Shown: positions 19,310 to 28,216, counted from the first letter of the stretch. The stretch: DNA of 42,683 bases from an uncultured Acidobacteriota bacterium (GCA_903845115.1 CAIMWE010000162.1:1-42683); one strand, 5' to 3'. The notes: generated by a model not told the origin, from the sequence alone. Translations and numbers: made by a program.

Positions 19310-20524
19310 TCATGCGCGGACGGCCTCCAGCCGGGGCTCGATCGCGGAGGGAATGGAGACGCGGGAGAGGGGGGCCTCGACGTCCTTGAGGCCGTGCCCG
19401 GTGGCCAGGAGGACCACCCGCTCGCCGGCGGCGAGCCGGCCGGGGCCCGCCTGCAGCCTGGCCAGGCCCGCGAGCGCCGCCGCGCCCGCCGGCTCCGCGA
19501 AGATCCCGGTTCGGGCGAGCAGGAGCGCCTGGGCGTCCAGGATCTCGGCGTCGGTCACCGTCAGCGTCAGCCCCTGGCTCTCCAGGACGGCCCTCCGGGC
19601 GCCGTGGGCGTTGCTCGGGCAGACGACCGAGATCGAGTCGGCCCGGGTGGACGGGTCGGGCGCGTCCGAGTAACGCCCCGTCTCTACGTAGCGGTGGATG
19701 GCGTCCGACTTCTCGGCCTGCACGCCGACGAGGCGCGGCAGCCGGTCGACGAGCCCGGCCCGCTTCAGGTCGACGAACGCCTTGTGGACCCCGCCGAGGA
19801 TGACGCCGTCGCCGACGGAGACGACGATCGCGTCCGGGACCTCGTAGCCGAGCTGGGCCCAGATCTCGAGGCCCGCCGTCTTCTTCCCCTCGATCGTGAG
19901 GGGGTGGTAGGCGGTGTTCCTGTTCAGGCCGCCCCGCCGGGCGGTGTATTCCAGGCTCAGCCGGAAGGCGTCGTCGTACGTCCCCTTCACCGGCACGACG
20001 GTCGCGCCGGCCAGGACCATCTGGACGAGCTTGGCCCGGGGCGCCTTCTCGGGGACGAAGATCAGGGCCTCGAGGCCGGCCGAGGCGCAGACCGCGGCGA
20101 GCGCCGAAGCGGCGTTTCCCGTGGAGGCCGCCACGACCCGCTTCTCGCCGAGACGGAGCGCCTCCGCGGCGACGAGGAAGGAGGCGCGGTCCTTCAGGCT
20201 GCCGCTCGGGTTGAGACCGTCGTTCTTCACCCAGAGGGCGGAGAGGCCGAGCTCCGATCCGAGCCGGTCCACCTTCACGAGCGGCGTGTTCCCCACCGGG
20301 AGGGGCGGGTGGAACTCGCGCTCCACGGCACAGAAGAGCTGCCAGTCGGGATTCCGGGGGTCGAAGGCCGACCGGATCGCCGCGGCGTCGAAGACCGCCT
20401 CCAGGACGCCCACGAGCGGGATGCCGGGCCTGTAGGACGCCCCGCACGCGGGGCAGAGGTACCGGACCTCGTCCCGAGAGTAGCTGCGTCCACAGTCGGT
20501 GCATCGGTACGTGAAGGCGGTCAT
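19310..20524 (-). CDS. Threonine-synthase-like PLP enzyme with N-terminal zinc ribbon
   Basis: A 404-residue fold-type II PLP enzyme. A rubredoxin-like zinc ribbon opens it (C8-x2-C11 and C24-x2-C27), as in many archaeal and bacterial threonine synthases. Lys111 in N-P-S-G-S-L-K-D-R-A-S should bind PLP, and A-S-T-G-N-A-A-S-A-L-A is the next signature. True ThrC converts phosphohomoserine to threonine. Its location between the Tsx-like channel and ygeW, away from any thrA/thrB gene, makes a purine-pathway lyase role plausible, but this is inference. Start ATG at 20524. Confidence 0.85.
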   Translation of the reverse strand: MTAFTYRCTDCGRSYSRDEVRYLCPACGASYRPGIPLVGVLEAVFDAAAIRSAFDPRNPDWQLFCAVEREFHPPLPVGNTPLVKVDRLGSELGLSALWVKNDGLNPSGSLKDRASFLVAAEALRLGEKRVVAASTGNAASALAAVCASAGLEALIFVPEKAPRAKLVQMVLAGATVVPVKGTYDDAFRLSLEYTARRGGLNRNTAYHPLTIEGKKTAGLEIWAQLGYEVPDAIVVSVGDGVILGGVHKAFVDLKRAGLVDRLPRLVGVQAEKSDAIHRYVETGRYSDAPDPSTRADSISVVCPSNAHGARRAVLESQGLTLTVTDAEILDAQALLLARTGIFAEPAGAAALAGLARLQAGPGRLAAGERVVLLATGHGLKDVEAPLSRVSIPSAIEPRLEAVRA

Positions 20525-20583
20525 GGCTGCGTTCCTCTGGTTCGTGGCGAATCCGGCCGGTCTCTGGTCCGTCGGTCAGGCCG

Positions 20584-21468
20584 TCAGAAGTGGATCTCGG
20601 CCTGGAAGGTCGGGGCGGAGGTGGTGTGGTTCACCTTCGTGGCCGTGGAGCCCGCGATCGGCGTCGGCGTGTCGTTGCCGAACTTGTGCCACCAGAGCTC
20701 GTAGCCGGGGCCCATGGTGATCGTCCCCTTCTTGACTCCCACGATCGAGCCGACGTCGAACTGCCAGGTGATCCTCGAGAGGACCTCGGTCACGGTGTCG
20801 ACGCCGACCGCGTCCTTCCCCTTCGGGAACGTGGCGTACGCGAAGCCCTTGAAGCTCGAATTGACGTCCTTGGAGATCGGGATCGGGACCATCCAGGACG
20901 CGTTGACCATCGCCGTGCCGTTGAACTCCACGTCCCTGGCGCCATCGGCGGCGAAGGCGTTGTGGGTCCATTCCTTGTAGTACCAGATTCCCAGGTCGGC
21001 GAAGCCCTTCGGGATCTCGAAGTTCAGCGTGGGGCCGACGACGATCAGCCGCTTGCCGGGGGCGAACGTCGTGTTCTTGGAGTTGAGGTCGGCGCCCACC
21101 GTCACGGAGAGGTCGCGGACGACGGAGCTCTTGATCCCGGCCTTGAACGCCTTGTTGAGGCTGAGCTGGTGCCGGTACGTGATGTAGATCTCCTGCGCGC
21201 CGCCGGAGGTCGCCCCGTTGGCGGGGTCGTTCGAGTTGGACATCAGGACGTCGACGTTCAGGAAGTTGCTGCCGAGCGAGTAGCGGTTCGCCGCGGTGAA
21301 CTGGACGACGTTCTTGATGATCGGCGGGTCGATGTTCGGGTCGTAGACGTGGTAGCAGTAGCGCCAGCCGACGAAGAGGTCGGACCAGTCGGCGGCCGGG
21401 GCCGCGGTGGCGCCCAGCAGGAGGCAGAGGGCCACGAGGCAGATGAGGGTCGTCTTCGGGAAGTTCAT
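20584..21468 (-). CDS. Tsx-like outer-membrane channel protein
   Basis: A 294-residue protein with a clear signal peptide (about residues 1-26, cleavage after A-P-A-A). The mature part shows alternating hydrophobic/polar beta strands and ends in a terminal phenylalanine (A-E-I-H-F), the outer-membrane assembly signal. The opening W-S-D-L-F-V-G-W-R-Y and the barrel length resemble nucleoside-specific Tsx/OmpK channels, which admit nucleosides and small nucleobases. Placed directly before the NCS2 permease in transcription order reversed (it is transcribed after it), it probably supplies purines across the outer membrane. Similarity to Tsx is from general pattern and is moderate. Start ATG at 21468 has AGGAGAGA upstream. 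Confidence 0.72.
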   Translation of the reverse strand: MNFPKTTLICLVALCLLLGATAAPAADWSDLFVGWRYCYHVYDPNIDPPIIKNVVQFTAANRYSLGSNFLNVDVLMSNSNDPANGATSGGAQEIYITYRHQLSLNKAFKAGIKSSVVRDLSVTVGADLNSKNTTFAPGKRLIVVGPTLNFEIPKGFADLGIWYYKEWTHNAFAADGARDVEFNGTAMVNASWMVPIPISKDVNSSFKGFAYATFPKGKDAVGVDTVTEVLSRITWQFDVGSIVGVKKGTITMGPGYELWWHKFGNDTPTPIAGSTATKVNHTTSAPTFQAEIHF

Positions 21469-21533
21469 TTCGTCTCTCCTTCTTCGTTATCTCGAGTGGG
21501 TTCCTTGTTCGTTTCAGCAGCCGGGACGCGACT

Positions 21534-22928
21534 TCAGGCTTCGCTCTTCTTCGAGGCCGCGGCGCTCTCCTGCGCCGAGTCGGACGCCGTGTTCAGATGG
21601 TTGAAGAAGGCGTTGAGCACCACCGCGACGATCGAGCAGAGGAGGATGCCGCTGTGGAGCAGCGGGCTGAGCCCCTTCGGCATCTGACCGAAGAACTTGT
21701 CCGCGACGAGGGGGATCATCCCGAAGCCGACGCTGATCGCCACGACGTAGAGGTTCAGCCGGTTCTTCGCGAAGTCGACGCCGCCGAGGATCCGGATCCC
21801 GGTGGCGCAGACCATCCCGAACATCACGACGCCGGCGCCGCCCAGGACGAACTGCGGGACCGAGGCGACGATGACCGCGAGCTTCGGCACGAGGCCGAGG
21901 GCGAGCAGGATGACGCCGCCGACGGCGGTGACCCAGCGGCTCCGGACCCCCGTCACGCCGACCAGCCCGACGTTCTGGGAGAAGGAGGTGTAGGGGAAGG
22001 TGTTGAAGATGCCGCCGATCAGGGTGCCGAGGCCGTCGACGCGGAGGCCGTCGGAGAGGTCCTTCTGGGAGACCTCCTTGCCGACGATGTTCCCGACCGC
22101 GAGGAACATGCCGAGCGACTCGATCATGACGACGATCATGACCATGCACATCGTCAGGCAGGCGACGAGGTCGAACCTGGGCATGCCGAACTGGAAGGGG
22201 AAGACCACCGCGAACCAGCCCGCCTCCGGGAGCCCGGCGAAGCTCACCTTGCCGAGGAAGATGGCGATGACCATCCCGAGGACCAGCCCCAGGAGGACGG
22301 CGATGTTGGCGAAAAAGCCCTTCACGAACTTCGTGATCAGGAGGATGAAGAGCAGGACGATCCCCGCCACCGCGAGGTGGAGCGGCGCCCCGTAGGCGGG
22401 GTTGTCGATCATCTTGCCGGTCGCCAGGTCCCGGATCATCGGGTTGCCGCCGGCGGCCCAGTTGACGCCGACGCGCATCAGCGAGATGCCGATGATCGTG
22501 ATGATCGACCCGGTCACGACCGGCGGGAAGAGCGGGAGCATCCGGCTGATGAGGGGCGCGACCAGGATGCCGAAGATGCCCGCCGCGATGACGGCGCCGT
22601 AGATGCCGAGGAGCCCGATCTCGGGGTTCGTCGCCATGACGACCATCGGGCTGACGGCGGCGAAGGTCACGCCCATCATGACCGGGAGGCGGATGCCGAA
22701 CCGCCAGAAGCCGATGGACTGGACGAGGGTCGCGATGCCGCACGCGAAGAGGTCCGCGTTGATGAGCATCGCCATCTGATCCTTGGGCAGCTTGAGCGCG
22801 CCGCCCACGATGAGCGGGACGGCCACGGCTCCCGCGTACATCACGAGGACGTGCTGGATGCCGAGGAGCGTCAGCTTGCCCGCAGGCAGGACCTCGTCGA
22901 CGGGGTGAATTCCGCTTCGGTCTGTCAT
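21534..22928 (-). CDS. NCS2-family purine/urate permease
   Basis: A 464-residue inner-membrane transporter with 12-14 hydrophobic segments. The NCS2 signature Q-N-V-G-L-V-G-V-T-G lies in the second half. The first half has the V-P-L-I-V-G-G-A segment and the Q-S-I-G-F-W-R-F-G-I-R-L-P-V-M-M-G loop that is typical of the UraA/PbuX/UacT group. These symporters take up uracil, xanthine or urate with protons. Context favours xanthine or urate. I prefer ATG at 22928 over 22943 because GAGGAGAGG sits at ideal distance. The C-terminal tail is serine/alanine-rich and hydrophilic. Confidence 0.93.
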   Translation of the reverse strand: MTDRSGIHPVDEVLPAGKLTLLGIQHVLVMYAGAVAVPLIVGGALKLPKDQMAMLINADLFACGIATLVQSIGFWRFGIRLPVMMGVTFAAVSPMVVMATNPEIGLLGIYGAVIAAGIFGILVAPLISRMLPLFPPVVTGSIITIIGISLMRVGVNWAAGGNPMIRDLATGKMIDNPAYGAPLHLAVAGIVLLFILLITKFVKGFFANIAVLLGLVLGMVIAIFLGKVSFAGLPEAGWFAVVFPFQFGMPRFDLVACLTMCMVMIVVMIESLGMFLAVGNIVGKEVSQKDLSDGLRVDGLGTLIGGIFNTFPYTSFSQNVGLVGVTGVRSRWVTAVGGVILLALGLVPKLAVIVASVPQFVLGGAGVVMFGMVCATGIRILGGVDFAKNRLNLYVVAISVGFGMIPLVADKFFGQMPKGLSPLLHSGILLCSIVAVVLNAFFNHLNTASDSAQESAAASKKSEA

Positions 22929-22947
22929 GTTGCCTCTCCTCATGTGG

Positions 22948-22990
22948 ATCGCCGGCTTGGCCGGCTTGGGAACCGGGTTGCCCCGGCGAT
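22948..22990 (-). other. Intercistronic hairpin between ygfK and permease
   Basis: ATCGCCGG and CCGGCGAT form a perfect 8-bp stem around a 27-base interior that is itself GC-rich. It lies 20 bases upstream of the permease start and could modulate its translation or transcript stability. Confidence 0.4.
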
Positions 22991-23027
22991 TCGGACGATT
23001 CGGGCCCTCACCGACCTCGGTGTTTTC

Positions 23028-26000
23028 CTACTCGAGGACCTCGGGAAGGGGTGGAAGCGCGGGTTCGGCGTTCAGCAGGGCGATCAGCAGGGCGCAGGTC
23101 GAGAGGTCCAGGGCCTCCCCCTCGGCAGCTCCCCCGGCGTCGGCGGCGACGACCTTCCAGCTCGCGGTGTCCAGCGACACCCGGAACGGACCGCTCGAGT
23201 AGCTGGCCACCCCGCCGTCGCTCTCGATCCGGTGGATCCGCCCGGCGACCCTGGCCTCGAGGGTCACCGACCCGCCCCGGCGGCTCATCCGGAAGGCGTC
23301 TTCCTTCGCCTCCCGGAATCCCTCCGGGTCGATCCAGAAGCGCGGCTTGTCGCGGTAGGGGGCTCCGGCCGTCGGGCAGAAGGGCGTGCAGTTGCCGCAC
23401 TCGTTGCAGGCGTCGCCCAGGTTCAGGATCTGCACCCCCTGCTCCACGGCGAGGGCGGCGGCGCCCTGCGGCACGGCCTTTCCCCCCTTCACCACGAACG
23501 ACGGAAGCTCCAGGGAGAGCCGCGGCATGGAGTAGGCGACGTTGGCCCGGTTCGGGCAGACGGTGACGCAGAGGCTGCAGACGTCGTCGCAGTCGAGGCA
23601 GCGGGCGGCCTCGCGGCGCGCCGAGGCGGCGTCCAGCGGCAACAGGACCTCGGCGAATCCCGCGCGCTCGGCGACGGGGAGCTCCGGGACCTCCTGCGGG
23701 CGTTCGAGCCGCGCCTTCTTCGCCATCACCGCCTGGACCGGTGTCCGCTTCTCGAGGACCGGCTCCGGGGCGATCGGGACGCCGTGCCGGCGGGCGATCT
23801 CCTCCGCCGCGGCGCGGCCGTCCGCCACCGCCTTGATGATGGAGGCGGGGCCCCGGACCACGTCCCCACCGGCGAAGAGCGCCTTGCGCGAGGTCTCCCC
23901 CGTCCGGGCGTCGGCCTGGAGCGTTCCGTCGCGCCGGCATTCGACCGCGGTACCGCCGAGGAGCTCGAGGACCGGCTCCTGGCCGATCGCCGTGATGATC
24001 GTGTCGGCCGGGAGGATCACCTCGCTCCCGTCGACCGGCACCGGCCTCGGGCGGCCCGACGCGTCCCTGGCGCCCAGCTTCATCCTCGTGCAGGCGAGGC
24101 CGACCGCCTTCCCTCCTTCCACGACGACGCGCACGGGGGCGAGGAGGTCCTTCAGACCGATCCCCTCCACCTCGCAGTCGTGCACCTCGGCCGGGTCGGC
24201 CGGCATCTCGGCCCGCGTCCGGCGGTAGACGAGCGAGACCTCCCCCTCCCGGACGAGACGACGGGCCGAGCGGGCGCCGTCCATGGCGGAGTTGCCGCCG
24301 CCGACGACGAGGACGCGATTGCCGAGGTCCATCGGGACCTCGCGGCGGAGCTGGTCCAGGAAGACGAGGGCGTCGACGACTCCCGCCGCGTCCTCCCCCT
24401 CGATCCCGAGCCGCTTCCCCTTCTGGGCTCCGACGCCGAGGAAGACGTAGGGGAACGCCGTCTGGAGGTCCTCCAGGGAGACGTCCCGGCCGGCCGCCTT
24501 TCCATAGTGGATCGGTACACCGAGCCCCTTCAGACGCTCCAGGTCCACCTCGAGCTTCTGGTCGCCGAGCCGGTAGCGCGGGACCGCCCCGCCGACCATC
24601 CCGCCGGGATACTCCTTCGCCTCGAAGATCTCCGGGGAGAAACCGAGGCGCGCCAGGGTCAGGGCGGCGGAGATCCCGGCCGGGCCGGCCCCGACGATCG
24701 CCACCTTGACTCCCTTCGTCGAGCCCTTCACCTCGGGGCGAGAGTTCCCGTTCTCGAAGGCGAAGCGCTTGACCTCCCGGATCCCGAGCGGGGCGTCGTA
24801 GAAGTTGCGGACGCACCGCTCCGTGCAGGGATGGTCGCAGATGCTCCCCGTGACGCCGGGGAGCGCGTTCGTCCGGCGGATCACCTCGATCGCCTCGTCG
24901 TTCCGTCCCTGCGCCACGAGCCAGAGGTAGTCCGGGACGTTCTGGTGGGCCGGGCAGGCGTCCTGGCAGGGGGCGGCGATGCAGTCGAAGGGGCCGAGGG
25001 GTCGGCTCCCCTTGAACACCAGCGGCCGTTCGCGCCGCGCGTACCGCTTCTCGGAGGCGACCCGCTCCACGTGCCGCTCGAGGTTCCAGCGGCGTCCGTG
25101 CCCTTTCGACGTGGCCTGGACGAACTCGGCGAGGCTTCCGGCCCCCGCGGCCGTCATCGCGGCGCCGAGGTTCTCGTGGTACTGCTGGAGCCGGGCGTAG
25201 CCGCCGGGCTTCAAGAGGTCGGTGCAGACCGTGACCGGGGTGACGCCGTCGGCGACCAGGTCGGCGAAGTTCCAGGCGTCGGCGCCGCCGCAGAAGCTGA
25301 TCGGGACCGTGCCGCCCAGCTCCTCGTCCACCAGGTGCGCCAGGGTCAGCGTCAGCGGGTGGAGGGCCCGGCCCGACATGTACATCATCTTCTCGTTGCT
25401 CGGGAAGACGGGGCGGTGGTTGACGACCTCGAGGGTGTTCGAGAGCTTCACGCCGAACTCGCGTCCCGCTGTCCGGGCGGCCGCGGCCAGCCGCGTCACC
25501 ATCGGCATGGCGTCCTCGAAGCGGGGGTCGTGGCCGAAGGCGGCGTCGGGCACCTCGATGCCGAAGCCGAGGGTCCCGTTCAGGAGGCCGCGCAGCCGCT
25601 CGGGACCGAGCAGCGTCGGGTTCAGCTTCACCCAGGTGTCGACGCCGATCCCCTCGATCAGGTAGCGGGCGATCCGTTCGATCTCCGCCGGGGGGCAGCC
25701 GTGCATCGTGGAGAGGGTGATGTGGTTCGAGAGGGAGGCCGGGATCTCGACGTCCCGGACGCCGGGCCAGGCCGTCGCGACGGCGTCGACCGCCGCCGGG
25801 ATCGCCGCGCTCGCGTCGCGGATGGACGCGATGAAGCGCTGGACCCGCTCGCTCTGCACCCCCTCCAGGTTGTACCCGACGCTCATCGCGAAGAGCATCC
25901 CGGGCTCCGGGAGCCCCATCCGGGCGGCGAGCGCGTGGACCAGGACCCACGCCTTGAGGTACTCGTCGAACGACTGCTCGAGCTTCAGCTCCTGGGACCA

Positions 26001-26324
26001 CTCGCAGTTGTAGGTCTCGTCGGCCGCGTCGATGCAGGGCCGGCTCACCTCCAGCTCGTCGAGGATCTGGACCGTCTTCAGCTCGATGAAGCGGGCCCCG
26101 CAGAGCCAGCTCGCGACGATGTTCTGCGCCAGCTGGCTGTGGGGGCCGGCCGCCACGCCGAGCGGCGCGGCGAGGGAACGCCCCATGAGGCGCGAGGAGA
26201 AGCGGGGATCGGGCCTCGCGAAGTTCGCCTTCGGGATGCCGAGGACCGAACCCCCGGAGTCGAGCTCACCCAGGATCCACCGCGCGAGGAGGTCGAGAGG
26301 GACGGGACGGAACGCCTTTTCCAT
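23028..26324 (-). CDS. ygfK: YgfK-type multidomain flavin/iron-sulfur oxidoreductase
   Basis: A 1098-residue protein, slightly longer than E. coli YgfK (about 1030). The first 430 residues form a dihydroorotate-dehydrogenase-like barrel (G-V-A-A-G-P-H-S-Q and M-H-G-C-P-P). From about residue 450 a GltD-like module begins with C-Q-D-A-C-P-A-H-Q-N-V-P, followed by an FAD site V-A-I-V-G-A-G-P-A-G (about 541) and an NAD(P) site V-V-G-G-G-N-S-A-M-D (about 672). Two ferredoxin-type clusters near 905-985 read C-L-D-C-x4-C-x2-C-x3-C-P and C-N-E-C-G-N-C-x3-C-P. Old databases call it a selenate reductase; purine-cluster work points to reduction or oxidation of an oxopurine. It probably passes electrons between NAD(P)H, flavin and the purine ring. 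Confidence 0.93.
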   Translation of the reverse strand: MEKAFRPVPLDLLARWILGELDSGGSVLGIPKANFARPDPRFSSRLMGRSLAAPLGVAAGPHSQLAQNIVASWLCGARFIELKTVQILDELEVSRPCIDAADETYNCEWSQELKLEQSFDEYLKAWVLVHALAARMGLPEPGMLFAMSVGYNLEGVQSERVQRFIASIRDASAAIPAAVDAVATAWPGVRDVEIPASLSNHITLSTMHGCPPAEIERIARYLIEGIGVDTWVKLNPTLLGPERLRGLLNGTLGFGIEVPDAAFGHDPRFEDAMPMVTRLAAAARTAGREFGVKLSNTLEVVNHRPVFPSNEKMMYMSGRALHPLTLTLAHLVDEELGGTVPISFCGGADAWNFADLVADGVTPVTVCTDLLKPGGYARLQQYHENLGAAMTAAGAGSLAEFVQATSKGHGRRWNLERHVERVASEKRYARRERPLVFKGSRPLGPFDCIAAPCQDACPAHQNVPDYLWLVAQGRNDEAIEVIRRTNALPGVTGSICDHPCTERCVRNFYDAPLGIREVKRFAFENGNSRPEVKGSTKGVKVAIVGAGPAGISAALTLARLGFSPEIFEAKEYPGGMVGGAVPRYRLGDQKLEVDLERLKGLGVPIHYGKAAGRDVSLEDLQTAFPYVFLGVGAQKGKRLGIEGEDAAGVVDALVFLDQLRREVPMDLGNRVLVVGGGNSAMDGARSARRLVREGEVSLVYRRTRAEMPADPAEVHDCEVEGIGLKDLLAPVRVVVEGGKAVGLACTRMKLGARDASGRPRPVPVDGSEVILPADTIITAIGQEPVLELLGGTAVECRRDGTLQADARTGETSRKALFAGGDVVRGPASIIKAVADGRAAAEEIARRHGVPIAPEPVLEKRTPVQAVMAKKARLERPQEVPELPVAERAGFAEVLLPLDAASARREAARCLDCDDVCSLCVTVCPNRANVAYSMPRLSLELPSFVVKGGKAVPQGAAALAVEQGVQILNLGDACNECGNCTPFCPTAGAPYRDKPRFWIDPEGFREAKEDAFRMSRRGGSVTLEARVAGRIHRIESDGGVASYSSGPFRVSLDTASWKVVAADAGGAAEGEALDLSTCALLIALLNAEPALPPLPEVLE

Positions 26325-26387
26325 GGGGACGGCCTCCTCGTGCGGTGTCTCGGGCGGTGGTCTCGGACGGGACCTGTGGGGGACGGA

Positions 26388-27923
26388 CTATTTGGCGGAG
26401 GCGAAGATGCTCGGGAACCGGGCCAGGAAGGCGGCACAGTGCTGGAGTTCCCGGGCGTCGAGGCACTCGCCGATCTTGTGGGTGTTCTGCTCGATGCCGG
26501 GGCCGAAGCCGAACATGGCCGGGTACTTGTAGGGGCCGCTCTCGACCCAGTTCTTCCCCTTCGCTCCCGGGATGATGGCGTCCTTGGGGACCGGGAAGCC
26601 GACGCCGTCCGTGGAGAAGACCCAGCGCTCGACGCGCGGCTCCTTGGTCAGGACCCCGCCCTCGCCGATCTTGCCGTCCACGTGGGGGCTGACGACCCCC
26701 TTGTAGGCGGCGACGGCCGACGTGATGGACGGGTGCTCCGCCGGGGTGACCCAGCCGAGGTAGATCTGGGGGTTGTTCAGGACGAAGCCCTTCCAGCTCG
26801 CGTCCGTGTACGTCGGCACCGAGACCTCCACATTCAGGCCGGCCTTCTTGGCGGCGGCGACGGCCGGGAGGCGCTCGACGTCGGCGACCGACTGCTCGGG
26901 CGTCTCGCCGATGGTCAGGCGGCGGTCGAAGCGGAAGACGAGCTTCTCGGGGACCGCGCAGTCGCTCGGCGTGTCGAGACGGGCCCAGGAGGCGGTGCGG
27001 GTGCCGTGGCCGAGGAACGGGTCGTCCAGGAAGCCGTCACGGCGGTCGTAGGCGTCGGCCGCCTCCTTGACGATCGCGCCGCCGAACTCGAACGGGTTCT
27101 TCCCTTCCCAGGGCATGGAGCCGTGGCACGACTTTCCGGTGACGGTGACCTCGATCTGCATCCGGCCCCGCTGGCCGCGGTAGATCCCGAGGGCGCCGCG
27201 CTTGGAGCAGCCCGTCCCGTCGGTGAGGATGACGACGTCGGGGATGACCTCCGGGCCCGCCTTCGGGAAGACCTCCCGGTTGAGGTACATCGGACCGGCG
27301 CCGTCGTTGTCCTCCTCGCAGGCGGTGCCGTACGAGCGGACGATCGCCCCCTTCAGGGCCCCCTCGCCGGTCAGCTCGATCAGGATCTTGGTGGCGATGG
27401 CCGCGGAGACCACGCCGCCCAGCTGGTCCGCGGAGCCGCGGCCGAAGAGGAGGTGCTTCCACTCGGAGTCGGGCGGAACCCAGCCGAGCTCCTTCTTCAG
27501 GAACTCCTTGTTGACCTTGGACTGGTCGATCAGGCCGTCGTAGCAGTCGACGCCGCCGACCCTCTCCCGCCACTGGGGGCGGAGGGCCTTGACGGTGTCG
27601 GTGTGGCCGTCGATGTAGATGACCTTCTTCTTCGCGGACGGGATGCCGTCGTTCGGGTCCTCCACCCACCAGACCAGGTTGCCGAAGTCGTCGAAGAAGA
27701 CGTCCTCGGGCCTGCGTACCGCCTGGATCTCGATGATCTTCTTGCGGAGGTAGTCGAGGCGGGGGAACTCGTGGTTGGAGAGGCCGCAGAGCGGGTCCCC
27801 GCCCTTGTCCAGCGGCCGGTCCACGTAGTCGGCCGGGATGCGGATCGCCTCGGCGAGCATCTCCTTGGCGATGGGAAGGTACTTGGCGGCCAGTTCGGCC
27901 ACCCGAGCATCGAGGTGGGACAT
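26388..27923 (-). CDS. ygeY: YgeY-type M20-family metal hydrolase
   Basis: A 511-residue M20-type metallohydrolase. Metal ligands are visible as I-D-G-H-T-D-T-V (HxD), F-G-R-G-S-A-D-Q-L-G-G (bridging Asp) and A-C-E-E-D-N-D-G (the catalytic/metal Glu pair). A dimerisation lid with G-K-S-C-H-G-S-M-P follows. It is longer than the YgeY-like enzymes I recall (about 400), with extra segments near residues 40-60 and 80-140. YgeY has been annotated a peptidase, but in purine clusters probably hydrolyses an amide or ureido bond. Start ATG at 27923 has GGAGGT five bases upstream, so it is preferred to 27935. The upstream small ORF ends in this ribosome binding site. Confidence 0.9.
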   Translation of the reverse strand: MSHLDARVAELAAKYLPIAKEMLAEAIRIPADYVDRPLDKGGDPLCGLSNHEFPRLDYLRKKIIEIQAVRRPEDVFFDDFGNLVWWVEDPNDGIPSAKKKVIYIDGHTDTVKALRPQWRERVGGVDCYDGLIDQSKVNKEFLKKELGWVPPDSEWKHLLFGRGSADQLGGVVSAAIATKILIELTGEGALKGAIVRSYGTACEEDNDGAGPMYLNREVFPKAGPEVIPDVVILTDGTGCSKRGALGIYRGQRGRMQIEVTVTGKSCHGSMPWEGKNPFEFGGAIVKEAADAYDRRDGFLDDPFLGHGTRTASWARLDTPSDCAVPEKLVFRFDRRLTIGETPEQSVADVERLPAVAAAKKAGLNVEVSVPTYTDASWKGFVLNNPQIYLGWVTPAEHPSITSAVAAYKGVVSPHVDGKIGEGGVLTKEPRVERWVFSTDGVGFPVPKDAIIPGAKGKNWVESGPYKYPAMFGFGPGIEQNTHKIGECLDARELQHCAAFLARFPSIFASAK

Positions 27924-27925
27924 TT

Positions 27926-28168
27926 CTACCTCCAATTCCCGGAAAGGGACGGTTTCTGGTTCGATTTCGGCTTCAGACCGAGGGGATTCAGCTTGTTCGT
28001 GGAAACGGCAGTCTCGAGGGTCCGGGATCGGGCGGGGACGGCGCCGGGAAAGGCTGCCGCGGTCGATGCGGGGCCGATCTCACCAGCTTCCCTGCCGGTG
28101 GAGGGGTGGACGGTCAGCGCCGGGCTTGCGTCCCAGCTCTTCTTCTGACCGTCGAGTTTGAAGTCCAT
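27926..28168 (-). CDS. Unrecognised 80-residue ORF leading ygeY
   Basis: An 80-residue frame opening M-D-F-K-L-D-G-Q-K-K-S-W, rich in proline, serine and lysine, with no membrane segment, cysteine or recognisable domain. GGGGGAAG lies just upstream of its ATG at 28168, and its stop codon TAG sits inside the ygeY Shine-Dalgarno, so translation would be coupled to ygeY. It begins just downstream of a well-spaced promoter. G/C at third positions is about 77%, lower than neighbouring genes but clearly biased. It could be a real small protein, a leader peptide that controls ygeY, or chance open frame in a long leader. I do not recognise it. Confidence 0.5.
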   Translation of the reverse strand: MDFKLDGQKKSWDASPALTVHPSTGREAGEIGPASTAAAFPGAVPARSRTLETAVSTNKLNPLGLKPKSNQKPSLSGNWR

Positions 28169-28186
28169 GTCGCTTCCCCCGACATC

Positions 28187-28215
28187 AATATTGGGCACGA
28201 CACCCGAACAGTCAA
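28187..28215 (-). promoter_or_regulatory. Sigma70-like promoter for the purine cluster
   Basis: On the minus strand TTGACT (28215-28210) is followed by a 17-base spacer and AATATT (28192-28187). The expected start near 28180 lies about 12 bases before the small ORF and 255 before ygeY. It is the best -35/-10 pair in the window and sits in an unusually A/T-rich patch. MocA is upstream of it, so mocA may be read from a separate promoter. Confidence 0.6.
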
Positions 28216-28216
28216 G

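Noticed and set aside
21597-28148. A 2183-residue open frame on the plus strand opposite the permease, ygfK and ygeY genes
   Set aside because: It is the mirror of high-GC coding bias on the minus strand. Its translation is arginine-, aspartate- and histidine-rich without domains, and the opposite-strand proteins match known families.
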